This document shows, in pieces, positions 51,247-62,514 of a DNA stretch of 64,000 nucleotides (position 1 is the first letter of the stretch; every line of letters begins with the position of its first letter). The stretch is from Prorocentrum cordatum (taxonomy: Eukaryota > Sar > Dinophyceae > Prorocentrales > Prorocentraceae). Location of the stretch: NCBI GenBank assembly GCA_963575745.1, contig CAUYUJ010017884.1, positions 111,752 to 175,751 of the forward strand, in the 5' to 3' direction. The position numbers and the translations under genes are program-made. Under the pieces are notes generated by a model. It was not told the DNA's origin. It ran no database searches and worked only from the letters and a program-made list of their open reading frames with translations.

Positions 51247-51300
51247 CGTTGTCGTTGTCGTTTTCGTTGTTGTTGTTGTAGTTGTTGTTGTAATTGTTGA
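51076..51300. repeat. (GTT/GTC)n tract
   Basis: About 220 bp of GTT with interspersed GTC triplets. Confidence 0.95.
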
Positions 51301-51459
51301 TGAACTCTCATTTCAGACAAATAGTTATTGTTGATCCCCCCCCGTCCGGTGCACATTGCTTTTTCGATTGAAGTGCCCTTCCTGGGGTTCGCACCCTGTT
51401 TTTAAAAGGGAAAGTCTTGAGGGTCAAACTGTGTGGTTGGCCCCCGGTTTACAACAACA

Positions 51460-51665
51460 ACGGCTCCCGCCTGATATTTCCTCTCAATTTATTGAAGAAT
51501 CGCGCTCTCGCTTGGGACTTCCGTGCAATTTTCCACCGGATCGCGGCTCCCGCGTGATATTTCCTCACAATGTATTAAAGAATCGCGCTCTCGCTTGGGA
51601 CTTCGTCGCAACTTACCACCGAATCGCGGCTCCCGCCTGATACTTCTTCACAATTTATTCAGATG
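51460..51665 (+). repeat. Tandem repeat, period about 86 bp, three copies
   Basis: Marker cggctcccgcctgatatttc then aatttattgaagaatcgcgc. Confidence 0.8.
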
Positions 51666-51739
51666 CCGCTCCTCGACACTCAGGAATCATGCTCCCGCTA
51701 CATCGCCTGGCGGTTCAAGCAGAATTTACGCTTCAACGA

Positions 51740-52620
51740 CCCGCCCGCTCGACCCGCCCGTCCGGGCCTGCCCGCTCGACCAGCCCGTTAGGGACTGCAG
51801 TCGCCGCTCGCTGCCCTTCGCCCGCCTTCGATGCCCCTCGCTGCCCGTACTGGTTCTGCGGTCGCCTTCGCTCGCTGCCCTTCGTGGCCCCGTTGCTGCC
51901 CTCAGTGGCCCCGTCGCTGCCCATTGTGGCCCCGCATTATATGCCCTTCGTGGCCCCCGCTCGCAGTCGCCCGTCGTGGCCCCATACGCATCCCCTTCGT
52001 AGCCCCGCTGTCGCCCTTCGTGGCCCTCTCGCTGCCCTTCGTGGCCCGTTTGCTGCCCTCAGTGGCCCCGCTGTCGCCCTTTGTGGCCCCATATACGAAT
52101 GCCCTACGTAGCCCCCGCTCGCTCGCGCCCGTCGTGGCCCCATATGCATGCCCTTCTTGGCCCCGCTGTCGCCCTTCGTGGCCCTCTCGTTGCCCTTCGT
52201 GGCCCCGTTTCTGCCCTCAGCGGCACCGTCGCTGCCCTCTGTGGCCCCGGATTAATTGCCCTTCGTGGCCCCCGCTCGCTCGCGCCCTTCGTGGTTTCAT
52301 ACGCATGCGTTTCGTCGCCCCGCTGTCGCCATTCGTGGCCCCCTCGCTGCCTTTCGTGGCCCACTTTCTGCGCTCAGTGGTCCCGCTGTCGCCCTGTCTG
52401 GCCCCATATATGTATGCCCTTCGTGGCCCCCGCTCGTTTGCGCCCGTCGTGGCCCCATATGCATGCCCTTCGTGGCCCCGCCGTCGCTCTTCGTGGCCCC
52501 CTCGCTGTCTTTCGTGGCACCGTTTGCTGCCCTCAGCGGCTCCGTCGCTGCCCTCTGCGGCCCCCTAAACGTATGCCCCTCGGGGCCCCCGCTCGTTCGT
52601 GCTCGTTGTGGCCCGCGCCA
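51740..52620 (+). repeat. 21-bp tandem repeat with about 160-bp higher-order period
   Basis: Basic unit cccttcgtggccccgctgtc; the block around tggccccatatgcatgccct recurs near 51968, 52130, 52295 and 52445. Open frames give LRGPLAA-like heptads in several frames and are not called. Confidence 0.85.
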
Positions 52621-54455
52621 ACATCGGTGTGACGTGTTCTGGCCAACAGCGACAGCGCAAATCATCGTCCTCCCTCCTTCTTGCCCCTCCCCTCCCTGCC
52701 TCCGATCCCTTCGTCCTCGTTTTCCCCCGTTATATGTTACCTTTCGTTTTCAAGGGTTTCACCAACCACACGTGGCAGGGAATGACTATACCCACAAAAA
52801 GGGGGTATATCGAAGACGAACAGGGCGGATATCCAGGGTTTGGGACATGCATACTGAATGACACGCGAGCAGATAAGAGCGAACAGTCTTAAACTGATGA
52901 TTGTTGTTGTCGTTGTCTATATACAATAGAAACAAACCATACACATCTGTAGACTTGTGTTTTATCAGACCCCGAAGAGGCAGACACCATCATCGATGCG
53001 GCTTTCTCTCACGTGAGCAGTTTTCACATTTTACGCCGAAGGCGGCCCAGGAGACCCCTGAAATCGCTTCAAGGCGGTGCGCAATATCCCTAGCGTGTCC
53101 CCAGGCTTGTCCCGAGATGGCCCAAAAAGGCCTCTAGCCCCAAGATGGCCCTGATTCGTTCCTCAATAGCACTTGAAATCTTGACCTGGTCGTTGGGAGG
53201 ACAGTGGTTCACAGCAGGATGGCCCCAAGAAGCCCCAGAAACAGAAAAAGGCACCCATAAGGTCCCGGGACCTAGGAACAGCCCACGAGGCTTTTGATAG
53301 GCCCCAGAGGGGCCCAAAGAAACAACAAGAGACCCCCAGCAGGCTTCAAATCAGCGAATCCATACCGAAAGGCATTCATACACCCCTCTTCGGTGTGGTG
53401 TAGCAAGGTGAGAGGCTTGCCTCTTTCCGAAGAGGAAGAATCGGGTTGGAAGAGATGCGTTGTTGAACCACCTACGCCCAGGGGGCTGGCTGAAAATACC
53501 AATCCACTTCGACGTTGCAATCGCTCGAGCTCGCAGAGCCTCTGCCAGGGCTCGCCCGCCGCCTCGGATCCCCAGCCCAGAGAGGGGAGATGACCAGGGT
53601 GGAGAAGTGCATGGCCATCTAAGCAAGCGCGTCTGTGCCAGTAGGGCACGGCAGCGACCGTTTAGAGCCTGGCACTGGCGCGGCAGGTGCCAGTGCCCCG
53701 CGGACGGGGTCTGTGGGATAGACTACCTGCCCGCGTTTTGGCTCGTTTGACGCGGAAATGTCCCACCGCAGCTTCCACACTGCCATCGTCTCTCATGTTG
53801 TTGCGGCGTGCGCGTTTGGTATGGAAGAGGGATGCTCTTTGAACTTCCGCTGCTTATCGTCTTGTGACGCCCGTCGCTTTCTGTTGTTGACCTTTCCATC
53901 GTCCTGTGCTGTCTGTCCCAGCTTCCATTCTGGGTTCCAGAGGCGATGGAGAAAATGCCCTGATTCACCCACCGCACCCTGCTTCAGAGCAGGGTGAGCA
54001 TGGTTCTCGCAAGGCATTTCAATACAGGGCCTTCCGAGGCCCATCAGGAGGAGGCAGAGAAATGGCTCAGGGGAGGAGGCCACGGGGGGGGACTGGGAGG
54101 CGGCGGAAAAGAAGAGTGCCGACCCAGTGCCCAGCTCCTGTCCCGAGGCGAGCGGCTTTTTTCCGTTTTCGTTTCTCGCTCCTGTTCTCCGCCCGTCCTC
54201 CACTCGTGGTGACCTCCAGCTCTCTCCGCTGCTTCTGCTGCTCGCTCTCTCTCGCTCTCTCGTTCTGTCGGTCAATCTCTCCTCCTGCTCCTCACCTCGC
54301 TGCTCATGGCGCTCGCGCCCGCGACACCGCGGCACCGCCCCGCGGATCGCCCAGCTCCGCGGCGGAGGACCAGAAGATGCGGCGCCAGCGGCAGAAGAAG
54401 GATCAGAAGGAGGACCGGGACGAGACCCAGGCGTTCGGAGCCGTCGACTACAGTT
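52621..54455. other. Long interval without a supported gene
   Basis: Many frames of 80-265 codons exist on both strands with no recognised domain. 53040-53300 is weakly repetitive (ggcccaagaagcccc). A short plus frame ending at 54455 reads AAEDQKMRRQRQKKDQKEDR then stop after AVDYS and could be a charged C-terminus, but support is too weak to call. Confidence 0.35.
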
Positions 54456-54617
54456 AAGAGTGACCCTTCGCCAGAGTGACCCTAGGTGCGGGCCCACTGG
54501 TGCCCCCCGATCGCTGAATGCGATGCGATAGCAGCGGCCTGCGCGCTTTGGTTTGGCCCCCCTGGCGGCTCCCCGAAAGTCGCGCACCAAAGGTCACTCT
54601 TGGTGAGGCTCACTCTT
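54456..54617. mobile_element. Family S inverted-repeat element
   Basis: Left aagagtgacccttcgccaga then gtgacc, right inverted aagagtgagcctcaccaaga then gtgacc. Each end therefore carries two agagtgacc motifs. About 162 bp, no ORF, no target duplication seen. Confidence 0.6.
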
Positions 54618-55795
54618 GCGTGTCGCCGAAGTGGGTGCGGCGCTCATGCTGCGAGCCCCGTCGTGTTCCGTGTCTTCCTCGTCCTCTGTTCACGCATCTC
54701 CGCCCGTACGGGTGCGTCCGAGCACATTCGCGTCGGGCTCTCTGCGCCCGTGCACTTGCGCATGTAAGCGTGTGCGTACGCAAACACGTCCACGCATGTG
54801 CGCGTGAAGGGATGTGTCGATGTGCGTGTGCCTTCTGGGACAGCCACGTGCACGCTGGCTCCGCCGAGGACGACAAGCCGAGGTTTCACCGATGCAAGCT
54901 CCGCATGGATTCTGGAACCACTTGCTCATGCGCACGCGGTCGTTAGGGCGCGCGCGCGCGGGTGCTTCTGACAGGCAGTCATTACGCCATCCGTCATGCT
55001 TTCTTCTGCTTCAGCTGAGGCACCGGGCGGATGCCATCCTGAGTGTAGCTGGCGTACGCGCCGTGCGTGCCGCCCTTGGGTCCCTCCAGGGGGTCGAGAG
55101 GCGTCGGCGACCAATTTCGCACCCCATCCCTGCGGGTTCGATCGATGCTGGGGTATCGAACACCCCCGGGCCCCCATGGGGCTCATCTGGCTGCAGACAT
55201 CCTTCGCATTCTGACCCCCCCCCGCCGGCGTTTCGGTAGTCTGACCTGCACGGGCAGGGCTTACATGTGGCTGCCCAGTGTGATGCCGGGCCGGAGAGAA
55301 CATGGGCACCTGCCGCGAGTGTGTGTGTGTGTGTGAAGAAGTGCCCTGGAACTTTGTATTTTGCAATGGATTTCGCTACCAACGGTTGTGTTTACCTTGG
55401 CTCTTAGAACTCACTGGTGCGATGCACTGAAATGTACAGGATGAGTGAATCGCGCCGACGGCAAGAAATTTCCAACGCATATGCAAATGACGATGTACTG
55501 CAAAGCAATCAAGGCAGTGCACTGGCCAGAATCGGTGTCAGATCAAGCACATGCCACCTAGGCGGGGTTTAATCTTGCTACTGTCGCGACTTGAACTGGT
55601 GCCAGACATGAAGTATATTTCAGTTTTGTTGTGGTGCGGTAGTACGCATCGGATGAATGAGTCATGCCGGTGCCAACGAGGTCTCGACGCGCATGCATTC
55701 CTTTGCCTCCTGCGCCGCGCCCTCGTCATGCTCCTCCGCCATCGTCATAGATGCTCCTCGGAGAAAACATGGCATGCAGTGCTTGTGCGGATGGG
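54618..55795. other. Interval without a supported gene
   Basis: 54700-54835 is rich in alternating purine-pyrimidine sequence (gcgtgtgcgtacgc). Short GC and GT dinucleotide runs lie at 54950-54961 and 55319-55336. Confidence 0.4.
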
Positions 55796-55796
55796 T

Positions 55797-55864
55797 AAGG
55801 AGGAGGAGGAGGAGGAGGAGGAGGAGGAGGAGGAGGAGGAGGAGGAGGAGGAGGAGGAGGAGCC
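55797..55864. repeat. (GAG)n microsatellite
   Basis: About 65 bp. 55865-56933 has no supported gene; 56395-56520 is rich in agcacagc/agcatatcac motifs. Confidence 0.9.
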
Positions 55865-56933
55865 TCCTTCCTCCTCTTGAGGAGGGCGGATGCAGCGTGC
55901 AGCTGGCGCGAGGATCAAGAGCAGGCCGTATCTTCGAGGGATACCCGCATGCTTTTCGTGTTCGGGCTGTTCGCCTTGGAACCTGTATCGCTTTGGTCCT
56001 TCTGTGTAAGGGGCTCCTGTTCTGGACCCACGTGTTTGTGGCCCTGTCTCGACTGTGCAGGGCTCGGGGTGTTTTTTTTGTGGCTCTTCCTTGCTGGAGG
56101 AGAAGGAAGGACGCCCTCAGAAAGGAGGCTCTCCTGGGCCAGCCAAACCGACACAAGGGCATGACGGACTCGGTTGGGCTCACCCAGGAAGGGTCTTGTC
56201 GCTCCCCTGAAGGCTTGGTCTGGGCTCTAGGAGGAGGGGGAACACCAGCTTGCTTGTAATCATCCCGCTAAGTTTATTCCGGATCGACATAATCAATTGG
56301 CGTCCTAGGCTAAAGGCTTTCAGGCTGACTGAAGTTCGTGGGTGGTGCGGTGGACCCCTGGCATGGGAGAATCCCCGTGGATGATGAACACATCGTTTAG
56401 TGCACAGCCGAGCACTTGGCTTAGCACATCATGCACCAAGGATCAGCAGAACATTGTGTCATTCAGCATATAGCACGGCCCAGCATATCACAGTGCAGTG
56501 CATCTGTTTGGATGGATGTTGGCCTGGTCCTTCGTAGTTCCTGCGCCCCGTCGGTACGTCGAGGCGCTGGAGGTGTGAACATGGTTCAGCACCGCTCAGC
56601 ACAGACTGCGCTGCCTAACGTCGGGCAACTGTGTACTGTCAGCGCAGCTGGATTTGCTGCCGTTCGTCCGACTTTCGGCAGTCTGTGATGGGAAGGACAG
56701 GACAGGACAGGAACTGGCCGAGCCTAGACGGCGCATCGGCAGATGATTTGGCAGCTCGTAATGTAAATTTGCGGTGGCGTGCAAGAGTATGCACATGAAC
56801 AGTTGTGCAGTACCTCGGAGAGGTCGTTGTATTCTTTGTACCAACGAAGTGCTTGGGAAATTTATGATATCTGGCAATGTGAGCTCAAACGTTTCACCCT
56901 GGGCGGGGCAGCGCAGCTGTGCTGTGGAAAGCG

Positions 56934-57256
56934 TGATGGGCCAATTTTCCACCACCACTACCATGTGCAGAACGGGAGAGAAGGGAGAAGGCAGGATGAA
57001 GAAGTCCTCCTCCTCTTCCACCCCTCCTCCCCCCTCCTCCTCCTCCTCCTCCTCGTCCTCCTCCTCCTCCTCCCCCTCCTCCTCCTCCTCCTCCTCCTCC
57101 TCCTCCTCTCCTCCTCCTCCTCCTCCTCCTCCTCCTCCTCCTCCCCCCTCCTCCGCCTCCTCCTCCTTCTCCTCCTCCTCGTCCTCGTCCTCCTCCTCCT
57201 TCTCCTCCTCATCCCTATCCAACTTATGGTGGTGGTGGTGGAAAACAGGCCCATCA
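56934..57256. mobile_element. Family K inverted-repeat element enclosing microsatellite, 5-bp target duplication
   Basis: Left tgatgggccaattttccacc then accactaccat, right end the inverse of tgatgggcctgttttccacc then accaccaccat. The interior (about 57000-57225) is CTC/CCT triplets. Flanks are aagcg (56929-56933) and aagcg (57257-57261). Confidence 0.8.
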
Positions 57257-57303
57257 AAGCGCTGTCCCTCTCAGGCCCACTGCCAGAAGGAGCCCCCGCG
57301 GCC

Positions 57304-58265
57304 ATGCTCGACCTCGGGCTCGGCAGCCCGGCCGCAGGCGCGGAGGAGGCCCAGGTCTCCGCACCCTCGGGCCTGGTCGCCCGGCGGCCCAGCTGGACGA
57401 AGCGGCTGCTGGAGCTCGGCGAAGAGCTCAGCCTGGATCTGAGCACTCCCGCCAAGAGCTCGCGGGCCCTCCGGCTGGGTCGTGGCACCGCCGAGGAGTG
57501 GGCCACGCCCTGCGCGGCTCCCGGGACGCCCACGGGGTCCCGGTCGAGGAGCCAGTCCTGCCACAGGACGCCGCAGAGGAGCCTCTCCTGCCGCAGCTCG
57601 TGCTCGCCGCAGAAGGCGCCGTGGCGATCGCCGCGCTGCCGCGGCGGCGGCGGCCCGCTGAGCGCCAGGAGGCGCGCCCCGCCGGCGATCCAGACGCAGA
57701 CGCCGACGCCCAAGCTCGCCAGGGCGCGGCGTGCCAGCGCTTGGGGCCTCCGCATCGCCACGCCCTCCAGCTCGCCCCCGGCAAGCCCCCGAGGGGCAGA
57801 GGCCACGGGACGGACCCATGGCGAACCCGATGCGGCCCACGGAAGGCCAAATGTGGGCGCTTGTACCGCGGTTTCGAAGTTCTCGTCGGGCTCCAGCTGC
57901 TGGGTGGGGCATCCGCATCCCTTGGACCGTCGAGGTCGGCACAGTGCCAAAGGGTCCGTCCGCCGCGGCCGCAGGGGTGCGGCACCCCCCAGCCGCAGCG
58001 GAGCGACTTCCGGGTGCTGGCGCCCGATGCGGACGTGGGCGCCGTGCTGTTTGACTTCGACGGCACGCTCACCTCGGTGCCAGGCATGGCTTCCAGGCGC
58101 ACCCGTCGCCAGCTGGACCTGCGTCAGCGTGCGCCGCTGCTGGAGCCGCGGCTGCGGGCGCTGCGGGACGCTGGTCTCTCCCTGGGGATCATCTCCAAGA
58201 GCAGCGAGGCCGGGGCTGGGAATCGTTCCTTCCTTTCTCCTCTGCCAACCTTCCCTCCCCTCTGA
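57304..58265 (+). CDS. HAD-family phosphatase-like protein, partial
   Basis: The frame that opens at 57498 ends ADVGAVLFDFDGTLTSVPGM (DFDGT at about 58052-58066), RQLDLRQRAPLLEPRLRALR and AGLSLGIISKSSEAG (to about 58212). DxDGT is HAD motif I, with the nucleophile Asp and the Asp two residues later, and IISKS matches motif II (Ser). Motifs III and IV are absent, so this is an N-terminal part whose next exon is not identified. Sequence past 58212 looks intronic. Another frame from the ATG at 57304 (MLDLGLGSPAAGAEEAQVSA, then KRLLELGEELSLDLS) may be the true N-terminus, needing a frame change or intron near 57480. Substrate unknown. Confidence 0.5.
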
Positions 58266-58336
58266 TTGTGATGATGCTGTTGATGATGATGATGTTGCTG
58301 ATGCTGATGCGGATGCTGATGTTGATGCTGATGCTA

Positions 58337-58417
<81 letters not shown>

Positions 58418-58656
58418 GTGGGGACGATGGTGGTAGTGGTGGTGATGAAGATGCTGATCATGCTGATGCTGATGATGACGACAACCATGCTGCTAATGGT
58501 CATGAGGATGATGCTGCTGATGCTGTTGTTGATGATGCTCAAGCTGGCGACGATTATGCAGATGCTGATTATGCTGATGGTGATGATTTAAACGCTGGCG
58601 ATGCTGATACTGCTGATGATGATGCTGATGATGATGCTGGTGCTGATGCTGTTGAC

Positions 58657-58702
<46 letters not shown>

Positions 58703-58703
58703 C

Positions 58704-58743
<40 letters not shown>

Positions 58744-59072
58744 CTGATGATGACGATGATGATGATGACGATGATGATGCTAATGATGATCGTGATACTG
58801 CTGACGATGACGCTTGTCGTGCAGACGACGATGGTGTTGCTGACGATGCTGATTGTGTTGGAACTGATGGCGCCGATGATGATGACGCTTCTGATGATCA
58901 TGGCGATGATCATGATGATGACGATGCTGATGGTGATAATGAGGAGGCTGATGATGCTGATGCTGATGTTGTTGTTGATGATGCTGCTGATGATGATGGT
59001 AAGGATGTCACCGATGATGCTGCTGATGATGCTGGTGATGATGTTAAGCATGCCGATGTTATGTTGATGGTA
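58266..59072. repeat. 0.8-kb (GAT/GCT)n tract
   Basis: Nearly pure GATGAT with interspersed GCT, GTT and GAC triplets. One plus frame reads Asp/Ala repeats continuously, but another reads Met, so coding is not implied. Likely intron or intergenic expansion. Confidence 0.9.
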
Positions 59073-59115
59073 GTCATGGAGGTTCTAGAACGGGTTGAGC
59101 AGAGGGGCCCTTTAA

Positions 59116-59870
59116 TTGATGTCATCGTGTTGCGCGGCACTCTCAGCCATTGTTGGAGCCCATGCCGCTGCCATTCTCTCACTCAAGTTGTCTTTCGGTC
59201 TTGAAACTGGGACCCACATGTTGGTGCTTGGGCAGCGGATCCCGGCGGCGACGCTCGTCTGCTCCATCGCGTCGCTGCTGGGGCAGGGGCTGTTCTGGGC
59301 GCAGGCGCCAGAGGGTGGCCTCGAGCCGGGGGTCCTTGCCCCACCGCCGCCGCCTGGGCCAGAGGGCTCGGCGGTGGAGGAGCTGGCCCGAGCCGTGAAG
59401 GCTCTGCGGCTGGCCCAAGCGAACGTGACGAGCTGCGCGCCCTGTCCCGTCCTGTCGGCGCTGGAGTGCCCGGCCGAGACGGACCGCTGGGCAGAGCAGC
59501 TGGCGCTGGTGCTGCCGAGCCTGGTGGTGTGGGCCCTCTGGGGCCTCCAGGCCTGCCGCAGACGTCGCGACGATGATGGTGGCCCAGCGCGCCCTGCGCC
59601 CCCTGCCCGCGGAGGAGGGGTGGTGCGCTGACCTCCCGGTCGGCGCCCTGGTCCGAGTCTCCTACGCTGGGGAGGCCATGGACCACATGCGGGTCATGCT
59701 GTGGCCGAGTCGCCGACACAACGCACGAGAGCATGCTCGCCAGCGATATACCTGCTCTCGGCCGACGGCGACGTCTGGGAGGAGGACCTGAGTGGGAAGA
59801 ACCCCGCGACCGGCCCTTCAGGCGGGTCGCTCCACGCACCAGAGTGCCCGGCTGTCGAGAGTTCATTGGC
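59116..59870 (+). pseudogene. Retroelement-like polyprotein fragment with membrane segments
   Basis: The frame 59116-59631 has hydrophobic IPAATLVCSIASLLGQGLFW and QLALVLPSLVVWALWGLQAC, likely membrane helices. An overlapping frame (59573 on) reads VGALVRVSYAGEAMDHMRVM, and a third (to about 59870) reads YLLSADGDVWEEDLSGKNPA then TGPSGGSLHAPE. From memory, a TPDGDxYxED-type block after membrane helices occurs in dinoflagellate retroelement polyproteins; this is not verified. Two frameshifts break it. It ends next to LINE-3, which is on the other strand. Confidence 0.4.
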
Positions 59871-59959
59871 ATAGGGTAGTCGGTCAAGAAAGAGAGATAT
59901 GCAGTATCGATGGGCGTCAATGGATTCCGCCTGGGCGTCAATGGATTCCGCCTGAACGA

Positions 59960-60685
59960 CTGTGTCATGGCATCTCCGAAAACACCGTGCAGATGGTGCC
60001 CGTAGGCTCCTGCCGCTTGTGCTCCCTGCTGCTCCAACCTTGATGTGAGGCCGTATCGTCGTGTCGCTCGAGCATACTTGCTCACGCGATTGTGCATGGC
60101 CTTGTGCTTGGTCTTCCGCGCGGACCTACATGCCCGTGCACGGCGAGATCCACCCCCAAGGTCGGCTCCCAGGTATGGTGCCTGTGGCATCGCACGTACC
60201 GAAAACCCTTGGGCTCGTATTCGCTTTGCAATACACTTGGCGTCATCCAGTTTCGTGCACACAACCACGCTTCTAGGTGAAATAGAATGCCCAGCACGCT
60301 TCATCGAGCGACACGTGTCGACGAGACACCTCACAAGCTTGTTGCGCATCGTCCCTTTGGTGCTCTTGATTGACTGGCTGAGGTCGTCGATCCATATTCT
60401 CTGCGACATGTCCACATGTACCGTCGTCAGCCTCTGCATGATGTGATACGTGGCGCACTTGGCGAACCTGGTGCCTCCGCGGAGGCCTTGCACCACTGGC
60501 CGAAGTGGTGCAAATGGCTCCGAGTGTGTGCCCGACTGCCTCAAGCACCGCGCCGCAATGCACTGCATCAACTCCAGGCCAAGGACGTCTGCAGGGAACG
60601 CGGGCCGCCTTGCAGCTCTGCCGACCATCAGCCATCCGATGGAGTCGTAGAACTGGCCTATGTCGAGTGGGCCGCTGCTGTAATA

Positions 60686-60736
<51 letters not shown>

Positions 60737-60760
60737 GGAGTCCTGCCGCCATCTCCTCAT
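59960..60760 (-). pseudogene. LINE-3 reverse transcriptase palm and thumb
   Basis: The minus frame from 60760 reads IYIYIYIY (TA repeat), then GPLDIGQFYDSIGWLMVGRA (motif A, catalytic Asp at about 60662), VVQGLRGGTRFAKCATYHIM (motif B region), SQRIWIDDLSQSIKSTKGTM (motif C, DD at about 60385), AGHSISPRSVVVCTKLDDAK (motif D-like) and YLGADLGGGSRRARACRSAR (motif E and thumb). The motif set resembles dinoflagellate LINE RTs from memory. The frame is intact through the palm but joins the fingers only after a frame change. Confidence 0.75.
60684..60735. repeat. (TA)n microsatellite inside the LINE-3 RT
   Basis: About 50 bp of TA with a GTG interruption, between the RT fingers and palm. On the minus strand it reads IYIYIY in frame with motif A. 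Confidence 0.95.
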
Positions 60761-60847
60761 CTATCGCTCGAGGAAATACCTCTCTGATTGCTGCGTTGTT
60801 CTTGATGGCTGCATTCCAATGAGCTGCACATCCGGAGATCCATTGCC

Positions 60848-61489
60848 TCACATACGGTTCCTCGTGCTTGCGACCGCATTAGACAGGTGCGGCAAACGTC
60901 GAATAATCCGGTCTCCTGAGATTTTCTTTGGAAGAAGCGTGCCGCTCGTGAGGAGACTTTGGCGTGGCCACGACTGGGTTGCTTCGCATGCTCCCAGCAG
61001 GGTCGCCATCTCCTGAAGAGCTTCCTCAGGAAGGCGCGGTAGATCATGTGAACTCAATCGATGCACTCCCATGGCCGCCGTCGCCTGGATCTTTTTCAAG
61101 GCGTCCCGCAAATCCTCCACCGTGATGGGTGGAAGGGGCCCGTGTTGAACTCCTCTCCCGAATGTCACAATATAAGCTCTCAAGGTCTTCAAGTTCGACA
61201 TACTCGCCGTCCTTGGGCAAGAAAGATGGCGCCCAAAGCTTCTCCCACTCCGGACTCTTATAGTCAAGGACGTCTCGTGGGTACAGTATGGCCTGACCAT
61301 CGACGATGACATCGTGCGCCTCAGGCATGGGATCCTGCAGCTTCTTGTGCAGTCTGCCCAGTGCTGGTGCTGTCTCCGCCCGCTCTCGAAGTTCGCCCAT
61401 GGCTTGCTCGGTGGCGCGCCTCCGACTCCGACTGGCCAACTTGTCGGTTGCCTGGGCGCTGACATCCTAGGTGGCGAGATCACTGCCAA
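60848..61489 (-). pseudogene. LINE-3 reverse transcriptase fingers
   Basis: The minus frame reads PITVEDLRDALKKIQATAAM, GVHRLSSHDLPRLPEEALQE, LLGACEATQSWPRQSLLTSG and LLPKKISGDRIIRRLPHLSN, which is the N-terminal RT region (two helices, then the K-x-G-x-R-I strand). Further upstream a different frame (61439-61044) reads YVELEDLESLYCDIRERSS. The step from RLPHLSN to the palm segment passes through another frame (60851-60740: RQWISGCAAHWNAAIKNNAA). Confidence 0.65.
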
Positions 61490-62005
61490 AAAATGTCCCA
61501 GCTAATGAGCCCACTAGTCCCAGTGGAAACTGTCGGTCGGCCGATCAATAGGAGGTGCCCTTTCAGGGATGTCGCCCAACAGGCGCCGACCAGCACTGTG
61601 TAATATACCCAGTTGCTCGGCACCTCCAGCTCTTCGCGAAAGTGTCTCGTAATGCTGCTTATGCTAGTACTGGCTCGAGTCCACCAGCTGCAAACTCTGT
61701 CTCGAAGTGGTGCGGCCCGAGACGGTGTAGCCTGTCGAACACTGGCCACCTGACACTGAGGAGCCTCTCCGCGCGTCACCCTCGAGAAGAACCTGCTTAT
61801 GGTGAGTGCATGCGGTAGCCTTAACTGTACAAATCCAGCTGGCGTGCAAGGCGCTCAACGCAGCCGAGACGTTTGAGCCGAGGTGGTAGGCTATGGTGCA
61901 AACGATCGCGGGAGCAGGCGGGCATGAGAGGGCAGCGGTGAGCCCGGCGCTCGGCCTTTCTTCCATCCACGTGCTGCTAGGAATGTGGACTTCGGGCTGC
62001 CACAT
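61490..62005 (-). pseudogene. LINE-3 linker between endonuclease and RT
   Basis: Minus frames read AYHLGSNVSAALSALHASWI and THHKQVLLEGDARRGSS (62005-61664), then RHFREELEVPSNWVYYTVLV and GACWATSLKGHLLLIGRPT (61670-61530). They look protein-like but I recognise no domain. Confidence 0.35.
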
Positions 62006-62153
62006 TTGCGTTTCGGACGGCCCCTGGGCGGCTCCTCCGAGGACACCCCCTGGGCGGCTGGGGTCGGGGAAACTATCGACTCACGCGGAGCCGAATGATC
62101 ACTACCTGACTGTCTGGTTGCATGGTTGGTTCGCGGCTGACGCAGATCGGGCG

Positions 62154-62308
62154 AAGAGAACTATGCACATGCACCTGTCCTGGCCAGGCCCATCCTTGGC
62201 CCCAGGATCGGTGCACATGCCTTTCTGGCCAAGGCAGGAGGGCGTATGCACCGATCTTGGGCTCAGGATGGACCTGGCCAAAAGCGGTGTATGTGCATGG
62301 TTCTTTTT
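62154..62308. mobile_element. Family H inverted-repeat element, copy 2, inside LINE-3
   Basis: Left aagagaactatgcacatgca, right end the inverse of aaaagaaccatgcacatac. Length 155 bp, as in 3480-3632. Both copies are preceded by atcgggcg and followed by tcctct, so the element may extend a few bases further. Confidence 0.75.
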
Positions 62309-62514
62309 CCTCTGACAGAGAGGTTGGGCGGCAGGCCAGAATACTGTCTCGTCCGCCCACGGGTCGTCCTCCGAGTGGCCGTCCCACTCGTCGCCTCGGC
62401 CGAGGGGTTCACCCCCGCCCTCGCAGTGGGTGTCCACGTCGCTGAGGGCCGAGGTGTGGGCGCGAGGGGGAGAGGAGGGATGAAGGGACGAAACAGACCC
62501 GCCGACACCACCAT

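Noticed and set aside
51831-52568. 245-codon plus-strand frame rich in Trp/Pro/Ser
   Set aside because: Product of the 21-bp repeat (seven codons); three frames are equally open.
53738-53800. Minus-strand WQCGSCGGTF as a zinc ribbon
   Set aside because: Only one Cys pair, in a short frame with no continuation.
53793-54590. 265-codon minus-strand ORF as a gene
   Set aside because: No domain, composition shared with overlapping plus frames, and its 5' part overlaps the family S element.
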